From contig CAYJGN010000024.1 of the NCBI GenBank assembly GCA_964369635.1, positions 1 to 28,023 of the forward strand: a stretch of 28,023 nt of DNA, in the 5' to 3' direction. The notes beneath the pieces were generated by a model, which worked only from the letters and a program-made list of their open reading frames with translations, was not told the DNA's origin and did no database searches. This DNA is from CAYJGN01 sp964369635 (GTDB taxonomy: Bacteria; Bacillota; Clostridia; Oscillospirales; Ruminococcaceae). This document shows positions 1-6,748 of the stretch, piece by piece. The number at the start of each line of letters is the position of its first letter. Position 1 is the stretch's first letter. Both the position numbers and the translations under genes were made by a program.

Positions 1-22
1 TCAAATCCGGGTGGCGCCTCCA
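1..22 (+). tRNA. tRNA-Cys, 3' end only (partial)
   Basis: The first 22 bases read as the end of a tRNA: the TpsiC loop remnant TCAAAT, a 3' T-stem strand CCGGG (7-11), a 3' acceptor strand TGGCGCC (12-18), discriminator T19 and an encoded CCA at 20-22. A U73 discriminator with this acceptor strand closely matches Firmicute tRNA-Cys. The anticodon lies outside the window, so the isotype is inferred from the acceptor arm. A Rho-independent terminator follows immediately. Confidence 0.8.
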
Positions 23-60
23 AAATCCAATCAGTTCACTGATTGGATTTTTTCTTTTTT
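22..60 (+). terminator. Rho-independent terminator of the tRNA-Cys transcript
   Basis: AAATCCAATCAG (23-34) pairs perfectly with CTGATTGGATTT (39-50) around a TTCA loop, and a T-rich run with one C (51-61) follows. It sits directly after the tRNA CCA and insulates the cat gene from tRNA transcription. Confidence 0.9.
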
Positions 61-122
61 TATGATAAAATATATGTGAATATTTTTTATTTTATTTAGA
101 GGATATCAATATAATTAGCAGT

Positions 123-154
123 TTGCCATATTGCCACGCAAGTGGCGATGGCAA
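123..154 (+). promoter_or_regulatory. Imperfect hairpin in the region upstream of the cat leader
   Basis: TTGCCAT (123-129) pairs with ATGGCAA (148-154) and GCCAC (133-137) pairs with GTGGC (142-146) around a GCAA tetraloop, with a small internal loop (ATT against G). It lies 68 bases upstream of the cat leader ATG. A TATAAT at 110-115 could be a -10 box starting RNA near 122, which would put this stem at the extreme 5' end of the message, but I see no good -35 partner. It has no T tract, so it is not a simple terminator. Its role is unknown; 5' mRNA stabilisation or a remnant of the element that brought in cat are both possible. Confidence 0.45.
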
Positions 155-221
155 GGCATACGATAAAGTTGTAAACTAATGTATTAAAGCGGAGATTTTA
201 ATATTTATAATAGGAGGTAAT

Positions 222-251
222 ATGGTTGATACAAACAAAGTAGCCTTCTGA
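222..251 (+). CDS. cat leader peptide (nine residues, MVDTNKVAF)
   Basis: A short reading frame with its own AGGAGG (212-217), four bases before the ATG, encodes MVDTNKVAF and stops at TGA 249-251. It resembles the Bacillus cat-86 leader (beginning MVKTDK), in which chloramphenicol stalls a ribosome with codon 5 in the P site and codon 6 (Lys) next. Here codon 5 is Asn (AAC, 234-236) and codon 6 is Lys. A ribosome stalled at this point would cover much of the left arm of the stem at 243-254 and so expose the cat ribosome-binding site. The leader identity is inferred from position, sequence similarity and the matching stem. Confidence 0.8.
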   Translation: MVDTNKVAF

Positions 252-284
252 ATCGCAAATTATTACAAATAAGATTTAGGAGGC
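243..284 (+). promoter_or_regulatory. Translation attenuator stem sequestering the cat RBS
   Basis: The left arm GCCTTCTGAATC (243-254) pairs along all 12 positions with GATTTAGGAGGC (273-284), using two G-U pairs (247/280 and 250/277) and an 18-base AT-rich loop. The right arm contains the cat Shine-Dalgarno AGGAGG (278-283), nine bases before the cat ATG. The left arm begins inside the last two codons of the leader peptide. This is the classic arrangement of drug-inducible cat genes in Gram-positive bacteria. Confidence 0.85.
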
Positions 285-292
285 ATTTAATA

Positions 293-931
293 ATGTTTAA
301 TATAATTGATATGAATAAGTGGGAGAGAAAAAACAGCTATAACCACTATCTTGATAGTACTCCCTGTACCTACAGTATGACAGTGAGTTTAGATATAACG
401 AACTTTTTGAAAACCATCAGGGGAGGTAATCAAAAATTTTTTCCAGTGATGCTTTATTCACTTTCGCAAATTGTGAATTCACACAAAGAGTTTCGCATGG
501 ATATAGACGAGAATAAGAATGTAGGTTTTTATGATTATTCAAACCCTTGTTATACAGTTTTTCATAGTGAAACAGAAACGATTACAAATATATGGACAGA
601 GCATAGTGCAGATTTAAAAATGTTTTTAAAAAGCTATAATGATGATATGTTCGAATATAAAAATGATTTTAACAATTCAAAACCACTTAAAGGGAAAAAT
701 TATTTTAATGTTTCTTGTATACCATGGATAAGTTTTACAGGTTTTAATTTGAATTTGCAAAAAGGTTATGATTACCTTCTGCCTATTTTCACAGTGGGGA
801 AGTATTTTTCTGATGGTGACAAGATAGTACTACCATTAGCGATACAAGTACACCATGCAGTATGTGATGGTTTTCACCTATCACGATTTGTAAATGAATT
901 GCAAGACTATCTTGATGCATTTAAATTATAA
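293..931 (+). CDS. cat: Type A chloramphenicol O-acetyltransferase, CatP-like
   Basis: This 212-residue cytoplasmic enzyme transfers acetyl from acetyl-CoA to the 3-hydroxyl of chloramphenicol; the active family is a homotrimer. The family active-site block HHAVCDGFH is intact near the C-terminus: His188 is the expected general base and Asp192 the structural partner. Other conserved segments are SFTGFNLNLQKGYDYLLPIF and the N-terminal STPCTYSMTV, which I recognise as closest to the clostridial CatP group rather than the pC194 group. Length is normal for the family. The start at ATG 293 is fixed by AGGAGG at 278-283, which is buried in the attenuator stem, so expression is probably chloramphenicol-inducible at translation. 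It stands between a tRNA-Cys terminator and a DUF1653 gene, with no transposase or integrase visible here. The sequence looks functional. Confidence 0.95.
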   Translation: MFNIIDMNKWERKNSYNHYLDSTPCTYSMTVSLDITNFLKTIRGGNQKFFPVMLYSLSQIVNSHKEFRMDIDENKNVGFYDYSNPCYTVFHSETETITNIWTEHSADLKMFLKSYNDDMFEYKNDFNNSKPLKGKNYFNVSCIPWISFTGFNLNLQKGYDYLLPIFTVGKYFSDGDKIVLPLAIQVHHAVCDGFHLSRFVNELQDYLDAFKL

Positions 932-976
932 ATACAAAAAAACTATAATATTATATGAAAATATTTGGAGGCAACT

Positions 977-1195
977 ATGCAATACAATTATGAATTAGGC
1001 AGATATCGCCACTTTAAAGGCAATGAGTACGAGCTTTTATACATAGCCAAACACAGCGAAACGCTCGAGGAGTTTGTTGTATATAAAGCTCTCTATGGCG
1101 AGGGTGGTATTTGGGTGCGCCTAGCTTCAATGTGGGGAGAGGATGTTCTGCGCGATGGGAAAATTTTTAAGCGGTTTGAATATATAGGTAAATAA
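977..1195 (+). CDS. DUF1653 family small protein
   Basis: A 72-residue soluble protein matching the DUF1653 pattern: GRYRHFKGNEYELL, then AKHSETLEEFVVYKALYGEGG, then WVRLASMW and a C-terminal KRFEY. The family is small, beta-rich and of unknown biochemical role. I start it at ATG 977, six bases after GGAGG (967-971); an in-frame TTG at 965 overlaps that ribosome-binding site and is unlikely. It lies 45 bases after cat, close enough to be co-transcribed, and is followed by a terminator-like hairpin. Nothing shows a functional link with chloramphenicol resistance. Confidence 0.85.
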   Translation: MQYNYELGRYRHFKGNEYELLYIAKHSETLEEFVVYKALYGEGGIWVRLASMWGEDVLRDGKIFKRFEYIGK

Positions 1196-1234
1196 CTTTT
1201 ATATTAAAGCTTCTAATAAATATAATATAAATTT

Positions 1235-1302
1235 GGAATAATCTTTGATAATTTAAATGGGAATATCTTTTCCTTTTAAAAGTCAAGATTGTTCCTTTTT
1301 TT
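1235..1302 (+). terminator. Terminator-like branched hairpin between the DUF1653 gene and spoIIIAA
   Basis: GGAATAATCTTTGA (1235-1248) pairs with TCAAGATTGTTCC (1283-1295), with one G-U pair and one bulged T, and seven T residues (1296-1302) follow. The loop holds a second small stem, GGGAA with TTTCC. The long loop makes it weaker than a textbook terminator. It would separate the cat/DUF1653 unit from the sporulation operon. Confidence 0.6.
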
Positions 1303-1347
1303 GTTCTAACTTTGTCCATTTTATAATATAACTAAGTAGGTGATTTT

Positions 1348-2217
1348 ATGGACAAGAGTAAAACAAAAGATGCAATAAAATTTTTAGATGATGGACTGTT
1401 TCGATATGTCCATTCAAAGCTATCAGCTATCAACTGTAGTGAGGTGTTTGAACTTCGCATAAGAAAAAACAATCCTGTATCGATAGTTGATAAGTTGGGA
1501 GTTCGTTTGATTGGAGATAGAATAGTTACTAAAGAAGAGGTTGAAAACTCATATATGAGACTTTTAAACTATTCTCTGCACTCATATAAAAATGAGATAA
1601 GAAATGGGTACGTAACACTATCTTCGGGATGTCGAGTTGGCTTTTTTGGCACTGCTGTTTTAACCGATAAAGGGGAAATAGAGTCTCTTCGTGATATATC
1701 TGGATTTAACCTACGTTTTGCAGCTGATATAGACGCAAATGGCAAGAGGATAACAGATATCGACTTTCGTGGTCTTTTGATAATTGGTCCCCCAAACTGC
1801 GGTAAGACAACCCTTCTTCGCGATGTTATAAAAAATCTATCTATTAAGGGTAAAAAGGTAGCTGTTATTGATGAGCGAGGAGAGATAGCATTTGATGGCA
1901 ATTTGAATTTGGGATGCAATGTTGATTTGTTGAATGGTTATCCGAAAAATGAGGGGATAACCCTTGCGACAAGAACCCTCTCTCCAAACTATATCGCCTG
2001 TGATGAGATAGGCTCGCAAAAGGAAGCGGAAGAGATTTACTATGCAACAATTTGTGGAGCTTCATTTATAGCAACTGTACACGCACGAAATTTCAAAGAA
2101 GCTATGCAAAAAGAGGGGATTGCAAATCTTGTGCAGGTTGGATGCTTTGATACCTTCGCGGTGCTTAGCCGGCCGGGTGAGCGTTTTGAGCTGTTTTGTG
2201 AGGGAGAGGGATGTTAA
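1348..2217 (+). CDS. spoIIIAA: Stage III sporulation protein AA, ATPase
   Basis: SpoIIIAA is a cytoplasmic secretion-type ATPase thought to energise the SpoIIIA-SpoIIQ channel that links mother cell and engulfed forespore. This 289-residue protein has an N-terminal domain with the family segment FELRIRKNNPVSIV, a Walker A motif GPPNCGKT at residues 147-154 followed by TLLRD, and a Walker B-like VAVIDERGEI around Asp175-Glu176. A later segment, DEIGSQKEAEEIYYA, fits the PilT/VirB11-like fold. Length is close to the Bacillus protein (about 307). It starts the spoIIIA operon, with AGGTGA just upstream of ATG 1348, and overlaps spoIIIAB by seven bases. In Bacillus the operon is sigma-E dependent; I could not identify a convincing promoter here. 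Confidence 0.96.
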   Translation: MDKSKTKDAIKFLDDGLFRYVHSKLSAINCSEVFELRIRKNNPVSIVDKLGVRLIGDRIVTKEEVENSYMRLLNYSLHSYKNEIRNGYVTLSSGCRVGFFGTAVLTDKGEIESLRDISGFNLRFAADIDANGKRITDIDFRGLLIIGPPNCGKTTLLRDVIKNLSIKGKKVAVIDERGEIAFDGNLNLGCNVDLLNGYPKNEGITLATRTLSPNYIACDEIGSQKEAEEIYYATICGASFIATVHARNFKEAMQKEGIANLVQVGCFDTFAVLSRPGERFELFCEGEGC

Positions 2218-2708
2218 ATTTTATTGGAGCTTTGCTTATTTTAGCTTGTGGCGGTTTATTTGGTGTTGCAAGGGCGCGTGATTTGCGCGAAAAACTAAAA
2301 GGTTATGAACTATTAGTTTCTGTTATATTCGATACGATAGAGCTTATTAAATACAGAAAGCTTAAAACAGATGAAATCATAAAAAAACTCTCTGATGATG
2401 AAAAATATAGCATCTACATGACGCTAAAGATCTTTTCAGATACAGTTTCAAAAGGAGGAGATATTAGCTTTGCATGTGAGAGGAGTTTTGTTGATGATAG
2501 GAACTGTCCTTATGAGAGAGAGCTATACAAGATACTAAAGATTATTGGGAGAGACAGCGAAGAGACGCAGATAGAAAAGTTGTTATTTTTAAAAAGCGGA
2601 ATAGAACGGACGGTTTCGGATAAAAAAGAGGAGTATGAAAAAAACAAAAAGCTCTATTTAACGATAAGTTTCGGTGTTTCATTTATTTTGGTACTAATGC
2701 TTATATAG
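2211..2708 (+). CDS. spoIIIAB: Stage III sporulation protein AB
   Basis: This 165-residue protein resembles a GspF/PilC-type platform domain and would sit in the mother-cell membrane as part of the SpoIIIA export complex. A hydrophobic N-terminal helix (about residues 3-18) precedes a charged helical body with the family-type segments RDLREKLKGYELL and EERTVSDKKEEYEKN-like charged helices, and a C-terminal membrane helix (about 149-165) ends at the last residue. Length is close to the Bacillus protein (about 171). Its ATG lies inside the end of spoIIIAA, which implies translational coupling. Identity rests on order in the operon plus topology. Confidence 0.93.
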   Translation: MLNFIGALLILACGGLFGVARARDLREKLKGYELLVSVIFDTIELIKYRKLKTDEIIKKLSDDEKYSIYMTLKIFSDTVSKGGDISFACERSFVDDRNCPYERELYKILKIIGRDSEETQIEKLLFLKSGIERTVSDKKEEYEKNKKLYLTISFGVSFILVLMLI

Positions 2709-2717
2709 AGGTGTTTT

Positions 2718-2912
2718 ATGGATGTTGAGTTAATATTTAGAATAGCTGGCATAGGAATTATCGTTTCAGTCTTAAATCAGATACTTATTAAGTCAGGCAG
2801 AGATGAACAGGCGATGATGGTAACTATTTCAGGGCTTGTTGTTGTGCTTATGATGGTTATAGATGAAGTGGCGCAGTTGTTTGAGGTAGTGCGGTCGGTA
2901 TTCAGTTTATGA
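2718..2912 (+). CDS. spoIIIAC: Stage III sporulation protein AC
   Basis: A 64-residue, almost entirely hydrophobic protein with two membrane helices (about residues 4-26 and 32-52) and the family-type segment LNQILIKSGRDEQAMM between them. SpoIIIAC is a small subunit of the mother-cell side of the channel and is related in sequence to SpoIIIAD. Length is close to the Bacillus protein (about 68). AGAGGTG precedes the ATG, and the end overlaps spoIIIAD by four bases (ATGA). Confidence 0.94.
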   Translation: MDVELIFRIAGIGIIVSVLNQILIKSGRDEQAMMVTISGLVVVLMMVIDEVAQLFEVVRSVFSL

Positions 2913-3301
2913 GTGCGATAACTATGCTTGCAGGTATTTTTTTGGTCTCTATTATCTCATATACGCTAAAGGATATACTGGGCGGAGTTTACCCTTTGCT
3001 TATAACTGCAGCAGTTTGTCTTTTCGCGATTTATGCAATAACAGAGTTTTTCCCTTTACTTGAAGAGCTATCGCAAATTATAAGGTTTAGCGATGACGGC
3101 AGTGAAATAATATCTATTGTAGTGCGTGTTTTTCTTATAAGTGTTGCGGTGGAGATTTTAGGTAGCATCTGTCAAGACCTTGGGATGACAAGCTATAAAA
3201 CACTTATTATTGTTTTTGGAAACTTTGCAATAGTTTCTATTATGCTCCCACTTATAACCGCTGTTTTATCTGAGGTTATAAGTTATATTAATTCGGTGTG
3301 A
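2909..3301 (+). CDS. spoIIIAD: Stage III sporulation protein AD
   Basis: A 130-residue integral membrane protein with about four hydrophobic segments. It shares the SpoIIIAC/AD family character, and its length is near the Bacillus protein (about 133). It begins inside the stop of spoIIIAC (ATGA overlap) and ends four bases before spoIIIAE. Its role is as a membrane subunit of the SpoIIIA channel needed for late forespore gene expression. Assigned from topology, the polar segment RFSDDGSEIISIVVR, and position. Confidence 0.94.
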   Translation: MSAITMLAGIFLVSIISYTLKDILGGVYPLLITAAVCLFAIYAITEFFPLLEELSQIIRFSDDGSEIISIVVRVFLISVAVEILGSICQDLGMTSYKTLIIVFGNFAIVSIMLPLITAVLSEVISYINSV

Positions 3302-3305
3302 AATT

Positions 3306-4337
3306 ATGAAGTTTAAAATAATTGTTTTGATTTTATCATTTATAGCTCTATTAACGGCCCCTGTATCTGCAGAGGGTATTTCAGAGCTTCAATATGAAAA
3401 TATAGTTGATAACGGGATAGATATAGGAAGTTTTTTCGATTTTCTATTAGATAGTCTCTTTTTAAATGTCTCTGATATATGGGAGATTTTTTTTGCAGGC
3501 TTTTTAATAGCTATATTATCTGCAATGCTCAATATTTTCGTTGTTGATATAAGAAAAGAAAGATTTTTCTATACCGTTGTCTCTTTTGCGCTCCTTGCCT
3601 CTCTTTTATCGCCACTTATGGGACTTATTTCCGATGTGAGTACTACTATAAACGGATATATAACCTTTCAAACAGGATTTGTCCCGCTATATACTGCCTC
3701 CCTTATTGCGAGCGGAAATGTTGTTATGGGGACGGTGTCGAATGTTGTTTTGTTATTTTTATCTCAGTTTTTAGGTCTTTTAATAGATGGATTTCTAATA
3801 AAGATTGTAACGTTATTTATTTTAGTGTCTGTTTGTGCATCGCTATTAGCAGAGATTTCAACAGAGAAGATAACTGCATTTTTTAAAAGAGCTGTAAACC
3901 TTACGATTGTATTTATAAGCTCAATTTATATCTTTGTTTTTATTCTGCAAGGGATAGCTGCTAAAACGGCAGATACCATTGCTCTAAAGACCGCAAGGCT
4001 TGCGGCTGGTTCGTTTATACCGGTTATAGGAAGCGTTATTTCCGAAGGGTTTGGCACGATAGTGAGCTATCTAACGGTTGTTAAAAGCACAACAGGCATT
4101 GCGGGGATAGTTTCGCTCTTTGCCCTTTTTATCCCAATAATACTTAAATGCCTTGCTTTTTTAATTGTTATTATGATTTTAGAGCTTATATTTTCAGTAA
4201 CTGAAAATCGCCAGGCGGCAACGCTTCTTGCAAATATAAATAGCGGTATATCTTTTCTTATAAGTGCTCTTATTATGGCGCTTGTCGTAACTGTTTTTGG
4301 TATAGCTACCGCCCTTATGTTTGGAGTTGATATTTAA
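3306..4337 (+). CDS. spoIIIAE: Stage III sporulation protein AE, polytopic membrane protein
   Basis: A 343-residue multipass protein with an N-terminal signal peptide ending near VSAEG (about residue 22) and roughly seven later membrane helices. The region containing LKTARLAAGSFIPVIGSVISE (about residues 228-248) is a recognisable SpoIIIAE signature. It is the largest membrane component of the SpoIIIA complex and a candidate channel-forming subunit. It is shorter than the Bacillus protein (about 399), with the reduction in the N-terminal extracytoplasmic part. Its last base is shared with the first of spoIIIAF. Confidence 0.95.
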   Translation: MKFKIIVLILSFIALLTAPVSAEGISELQYENIVDNGIDIGSFFDFLLDSLFLNVSDIWEIFFAGFLIAILSAMLNIFVVDIRKERFFYTVVSFALLASLLSPLMGLISDVSTTINGYITFQTGFVPLYTASLIASGNVVMGTVSNVVLLFLSQFLGLLIDGFLIKIVTLFILVSVCASLLAEISTEKITAFFKRAVNLTIVFISSIYIFVFILQGIAAKTADTIALKTARLAAGSFIPVIGSVISEGFGTIVSYLTVVKSTTGIAGIVSLFALFIPIILKCLAFLIVIMILELIFSVTENRQAATLLANINSGISFLISALIMALVVTVFGIATALMFGVDI

Positions 4338-4762
4338 TGGATAAACTTCGTGAATTTGCTATTTTGCTCTGCTGTTTGTTTATTGTTTTTTCGGTTATTA
4401 TAGGGATAGCGCCGGGAGATTTTGGAAAGAAAAACATAAAGATAATTTCAGGGCTTGCCCTTGTTTTAACTTCTTTTATATTTATAACTAACTTAAACTT
4501 TGAAGATATAATAGCGCCGAGCGAAAGTGAAATAGATTTCGGTGAGGTAAATGAGAATATAGAAGATATTCTATCTGAGAGCTTGACTGCATATATCTAT
4601 GATATATACGGCGATGAAGGGGAGGTTTTTGCATATGTGCAGGGAGATGATAGCAGAGTATATAGAATAGATATAAGTTGTGATGAAGAAAATGAAGAGA
4701 TGATAAAAGAGGACTTTACAAACCAATTTGGAGAGATAGAACTAAATTTTTATCGAGGGTAG
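4337..4762 (+). CDS. spoIIIAF: Stage III sporulation protein AF
   Basis: A 141-residue protein with two N-terminal membrane helices (about residues 7-24 and 34-52) followed by an acidic soluble domain facing the space between mother cell and forespore. The family has a ring-building-like fold in that domain. Bacillus SpoIIIAF is about 206 residues, so this copy has a short C-terminal part, but the frame is open and well coupled to its neighbours, so I do not regard it as broken. Assigned mainly from order and topology. Confidence 0.92.
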   Translation: MDKLREFAILLCCLFIVFSVIIGIAPGDFGKKNIKIISGLALVLTSFIFITNLNFEDIIAPSESEIDFGEVNENIEDILSESLTAYIYDIYGDEGEVFAYVQGDDSRVYRIDISCDEENEEMIKEDFTNQFGEIELNFYRG

Positions 4763-4766
4763 CATT

Positions 4767-5282
4767 GTGAAAATAATAGAGAAGTATTTAAAAAAGCTGA
4801 CAGATGAAAAGAAAAGAAATATTATTATTGCGATAGGTCTTTTAGGGATTGTTTTAATAGGAGTCTCAAATCTCGACTTTGGGAGCAAACCTGCGGTGGT
4901 AGAGGATACAGAGCAGTTAGAGCCGCAACTTTTAGCGGACGGTATCGAGACAATACTCTCTGAGGTTTCGGGAGTGGGGAAAGTATCTGTTTATTTAACC
5001 TATGAGAGCGGGGCGGAGGATGTCTATCTTTATGAAGAGGATGTCGCCTATGAACAGTCGGGCGATGAGATAACATCGAAAACAACAACGGAAATTGTTC
5101 TGACAGATAGCGATGGAGAGTCTGCTGTTGTACTAAAAACGCTTGAACCTAAAGTTTTAGGGGTGCTTATCGTCTGTGAGGGTGGGGCTAATGCATCGGT
5201 TCAAGAAGATGTTATTTCAGCTGTAAAGGCTGTATTTAATATAGATTCAAATAGAATACATGTCACCGAGATGACAAAATAG
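4767..5282 (+). CDS. spoIIIAG: Stage III sporulation protein AG
   Basis: A 171-residue protein with one N-terminal membrane helix (about residues 19-37) and a periplasm-like domain; SpoIIIAG forms the large ring of the feeding-tube apparatus. The segment SGVGKVSVYLTYESG and the later KVLGVLIVCEGGAN are typical of the family and build the ring-building motif. The start is GTG 4767, four bases after the spoIIIAF stop. It is shorter than Bacillus SpoIIIAG (about 229), mainly before the membrane helix and in the inserted beta region. Confidence 0.95.
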   Translation: MKIIEKYLKKLTDEKKRNIIIAIGLLGIVLIGVSNLDFGSKPAVVEDTEQLEPQLLADGIETILSEVSGVGKVSVYLTYESGAEDVYLYEEDVAYEQSGDEITSKTTTEIVLTDSDGESAVVLKTLEPKVLGVLIVCEGGANASVQEDVISAVKAVFNIDSNRIHVTEMTK

Positions 5283-5291
5283 GAGGAGATT

Positions 5292-5870
5292 ATGAGAAAC
5301 AGAAAATCATTTATTATGGCGGTATTAGTTCTTTGTCTGGGAGCGGCGGTATATCTTAATTGGCAGTTTTCAAATTCAGGGGAAGATCTTGTTTATACCG
5401 GCAATATAACAGGCGGCGTTGAAGACAGCGGAGATACAACTGCTGTTGATGGTGATAGTGCGGATGAGAGTGATAAAAACTATGGCGATGTTAAGTATGT
5501 TATAGGTGAAGAGGGGGTTGATGACGACTATTTCGCTATGACGAGAATTGATAGAGATAGAGCGCGAGAGGAAGCTATTGATACCGTTCAAGAGATACTC
5601 TCAAGTGCGAATATCGACAGTGCTGGCATTGAAGAAGCAGCTAAAACTGCAACGAATATTGCGATGGCAATGGAGAGCGAGAGCAAAATCGAAGCGACTA
5701 TTAAAGCTAAGGGATTTGATGAGTGCGTTGTGTTTATTGATGAGGAGTTTGTAACTGCTGTTGTACAGTCAGAGGGGCTCACTGCAGGGGAAGCTGCTAC
5801 TATAAAAGACGTTGTTCTCTCCTCATATGATACTGCAGTTGAAAATATCAGAATTGTTGAGGTAAAATAG
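5292..5870 (+). CDS. spoIIIAH: Stage III sporulation protein AH
   Basis: SpoIIIAH is the mother-cell partner of forespore SpoIIQ (or its clostridial equivalent); the two join through the intermembrane space to form the channel. This 192-residue protein has a short basic N-terminus, one membrane helix (about residues 8-24, ending in YLNWQF), an acidic linker (about 30-70) and a C-terminal ring-building domain beginning near YFAMTRIDRDRAREEAID. AGGAGGAG (5281-5288) precedes the ATG. It is the last gene of the spoIIIA operon, and a sigma-A-type promoter for the next gene begins immediately after its stop. Confidence 0.95.
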   Translation: MRNRKSFIMAVLVLCLGAAVYLNWQFSNSGEDLVYTGNITGGVEDSGDTTAVDGDSADESDKNYGDVKYVIGEEGVDDDYFAMTRIDRDRAREEAIDTVQEILSSANIDSAGIEEAAKTATNIAMAMESESKIEATIKAKGFDECVVFIDEEFVTAVVQSEGLTAGEAATIKDVVLSSYDTAVENIRIVEVK

Positions 5871-5898
5871 TTGTCAGAGCGGTTTTTTGTGGTATAAT
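5871..5898 (+). promoter_or_regulatory. Sigma-A-type promoter with extended -10 before asp23
   Basis: The -35 TTGTCA (5871-5876) and -10 TATAAT (5893-5898) are 16 bases apart, and TGG at 5890-5892 gives an extended -10. It starts directly after the spoIIIAH stop, so the vegetative housekeeping operon is uncoupled from the sporulation operon. RNA would start near 5905. Confidence 0.8.
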
Positions 5899-5944
5899 AG
5901 TTATATAGTTTTATTTCTTTTTTGAAAATTAAGGAGTTTGTAAA

Positions 5945-6298
5945 ATGAACGATAAATCGTATAAAGAAAAGGTTGGTAGCCTAAAGATATCAGGCGAAGT
6001 TATAACCTCTATTGCAAAAACAGCGGCACTTGAAATTGATGGTGTTATTTCTGTTGGAAGCAATAGAGAGGGCTTGATGAAAACTATTGATAAATATACC
6101 AAAAAGTCTGTCTCGGTAAATTTTACAGAAGAATCGGTAGTTATTGAAATTCATATAACCGTAGGGTATGGAGCGAAAATTACCCAAATAGGACCGAAGG
6201 TTCAGGAGAGCGTTAAGGATTCGGTTCAGAATATGACCTCTATTTCCGTTGATAAAGTTAATGTATATATCGCGGGTGTTGAGAATATAAACAAATAG
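5945..6298 (+). CDS. Asp23/Gls24 family protein
   Basis: A 117-residue protein of the alkaline-shock Asp23/Gls24 family. The N-terminal GSLKISGEVITSIAKTAALE and following GVISVG are the family signature, and the C-terminal half holds the expected VEIHITVGYGAKI and VQESVKDSVQNMT segments. Members associate with the cell envelope in several Firmicutes, and in Clostridia one copy sits just before nusB, as here. There is no membrane segment. AAGGAG precedes the ATG. It has its own promoter and is followed by a hairpin that could limit read-through into nusB. Confidence 0.93.
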   Translation: MNDKSYKEKVGSLKISGEVITSIAKTAALEIDGVISVGSNREGLMKTIDKYTKKSVSVNFTEESVVIEIHITVGYGAKITQIGPKVQESVKDSVQNMTSISVDKVNVYIAGVENINK

Positions 6299-6302
6299 AA
6301 TT

Positions 6303-6335
6303 AAATAAACTCTCTATTGAGGGTTTATTTGTTTT
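6303..6335 (+). terminator. Hairpin between asp23 and nusB (attenuator or weak terminator)
   Basis: AAATAAACTCTC (6303-6314) pairs with GAGGGTTTATTT (6319-6330) around TATT, with one G-U pair; the following tract is only GTTTTG. The weak U tract suggests partial termination that lowers expression of the nusB operon relative to asp23. No separate promoter for nusB is visible between the hairpin and nusB. Confidence 0.65.
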
Positions 6336-6349
6336 GAGAGGATTTTAAA

Positions 6350-6748
6350 GTGAAACTAACAAGGCATGAAGAAAGAGAGCAGCTGCTGACGCTTATATTT
6401 GAAAGTATATTTACTGATACCGAGCCGTCACAGTTTTTAGAAGAGAGTGCAAAAAGCAGAGAAATCGAGCTTACGGGGTATATTATCGATTGTTTTTTAG
6501 GGATACATAATAATATTTCTTTGATTGATAGCCATATAGAAAAAAACCTAAAAAACTGGACTATCCAAAGGCTTCCTAAAATGGTGCTTTCGATATTTAG
6601 ACTATCGATATATGAGATTTTGTTTGTTGAAGAGATACCTATAAGCGTTTCTATAGATGAAGCTGTTGAGCTTGCAAAAAGCTTTGCAGGTGATGATGAT
6701 CCAGCATTTATAAACGGAGTTCTTGGAACGGTTGAAAAATCTCTATGA
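6350..6748 (+). CDS. nusB: Transcription antitermination factor NusB
   Basis: A 132-residue all-helical RNA-binding protein that, with NusE (S10), binds boxA and supports antitermination in rRNA transcription. It opens with TRHEEREQLL, a variant of the family R-x-x-R-E start, and closes with the family's LPKMVLSIFRLSIYEILF, SIDEAVELAKSFAGDD and FINGVLGTV. The start is GTG 6350 with AGAGGA upstream. Its stop overlaps the ATG of the next gene by four bases. It heads the packed operon that runs to recN. Confidence 0.96.
   Translation: MKLTRHEEREQLLTLIFESIFTDTEPSQFLEESAKSREIELTGYIIDCFLGIHNNISLIDSHIEKNLKNWTIQRLPKMVLSIFRLSIYEILFVEEIPISVSIDEAVELAKSFAGDDDPAFINGVLGTVEKSL

Noticed and set aside
123..154. 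Integration attC or attachment site in the hairpin before cat
   Set aside because: There is no integrase, no second copy of the tRNA 3' sequence and no core-site signature; it is reported only as a hairpin.
206..211. Perfect TATAAT just before the cat leader RBS as a -10 box
   Set aside because: RNA would start about 218, after the leader RBS, leaving the leader ATG without a ribosome-binding site; the attenuator would not work.
1299..1327. Promoter for spoIIIAA built from TATAAT at 1322-1327
   Set aside because: There is no acceptable -35 box and RNA would begin only a few bases before the RBS. I also could not fit a sigma-E pattern with confidence, so no promoter is claimed.
1569..1919. 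Long open frame on the minus strand inside spoIIIAA
   Set aside because: It is antisense to a strongly conserved ATPase, has no RBS, and its composition is that of a shadow frame.
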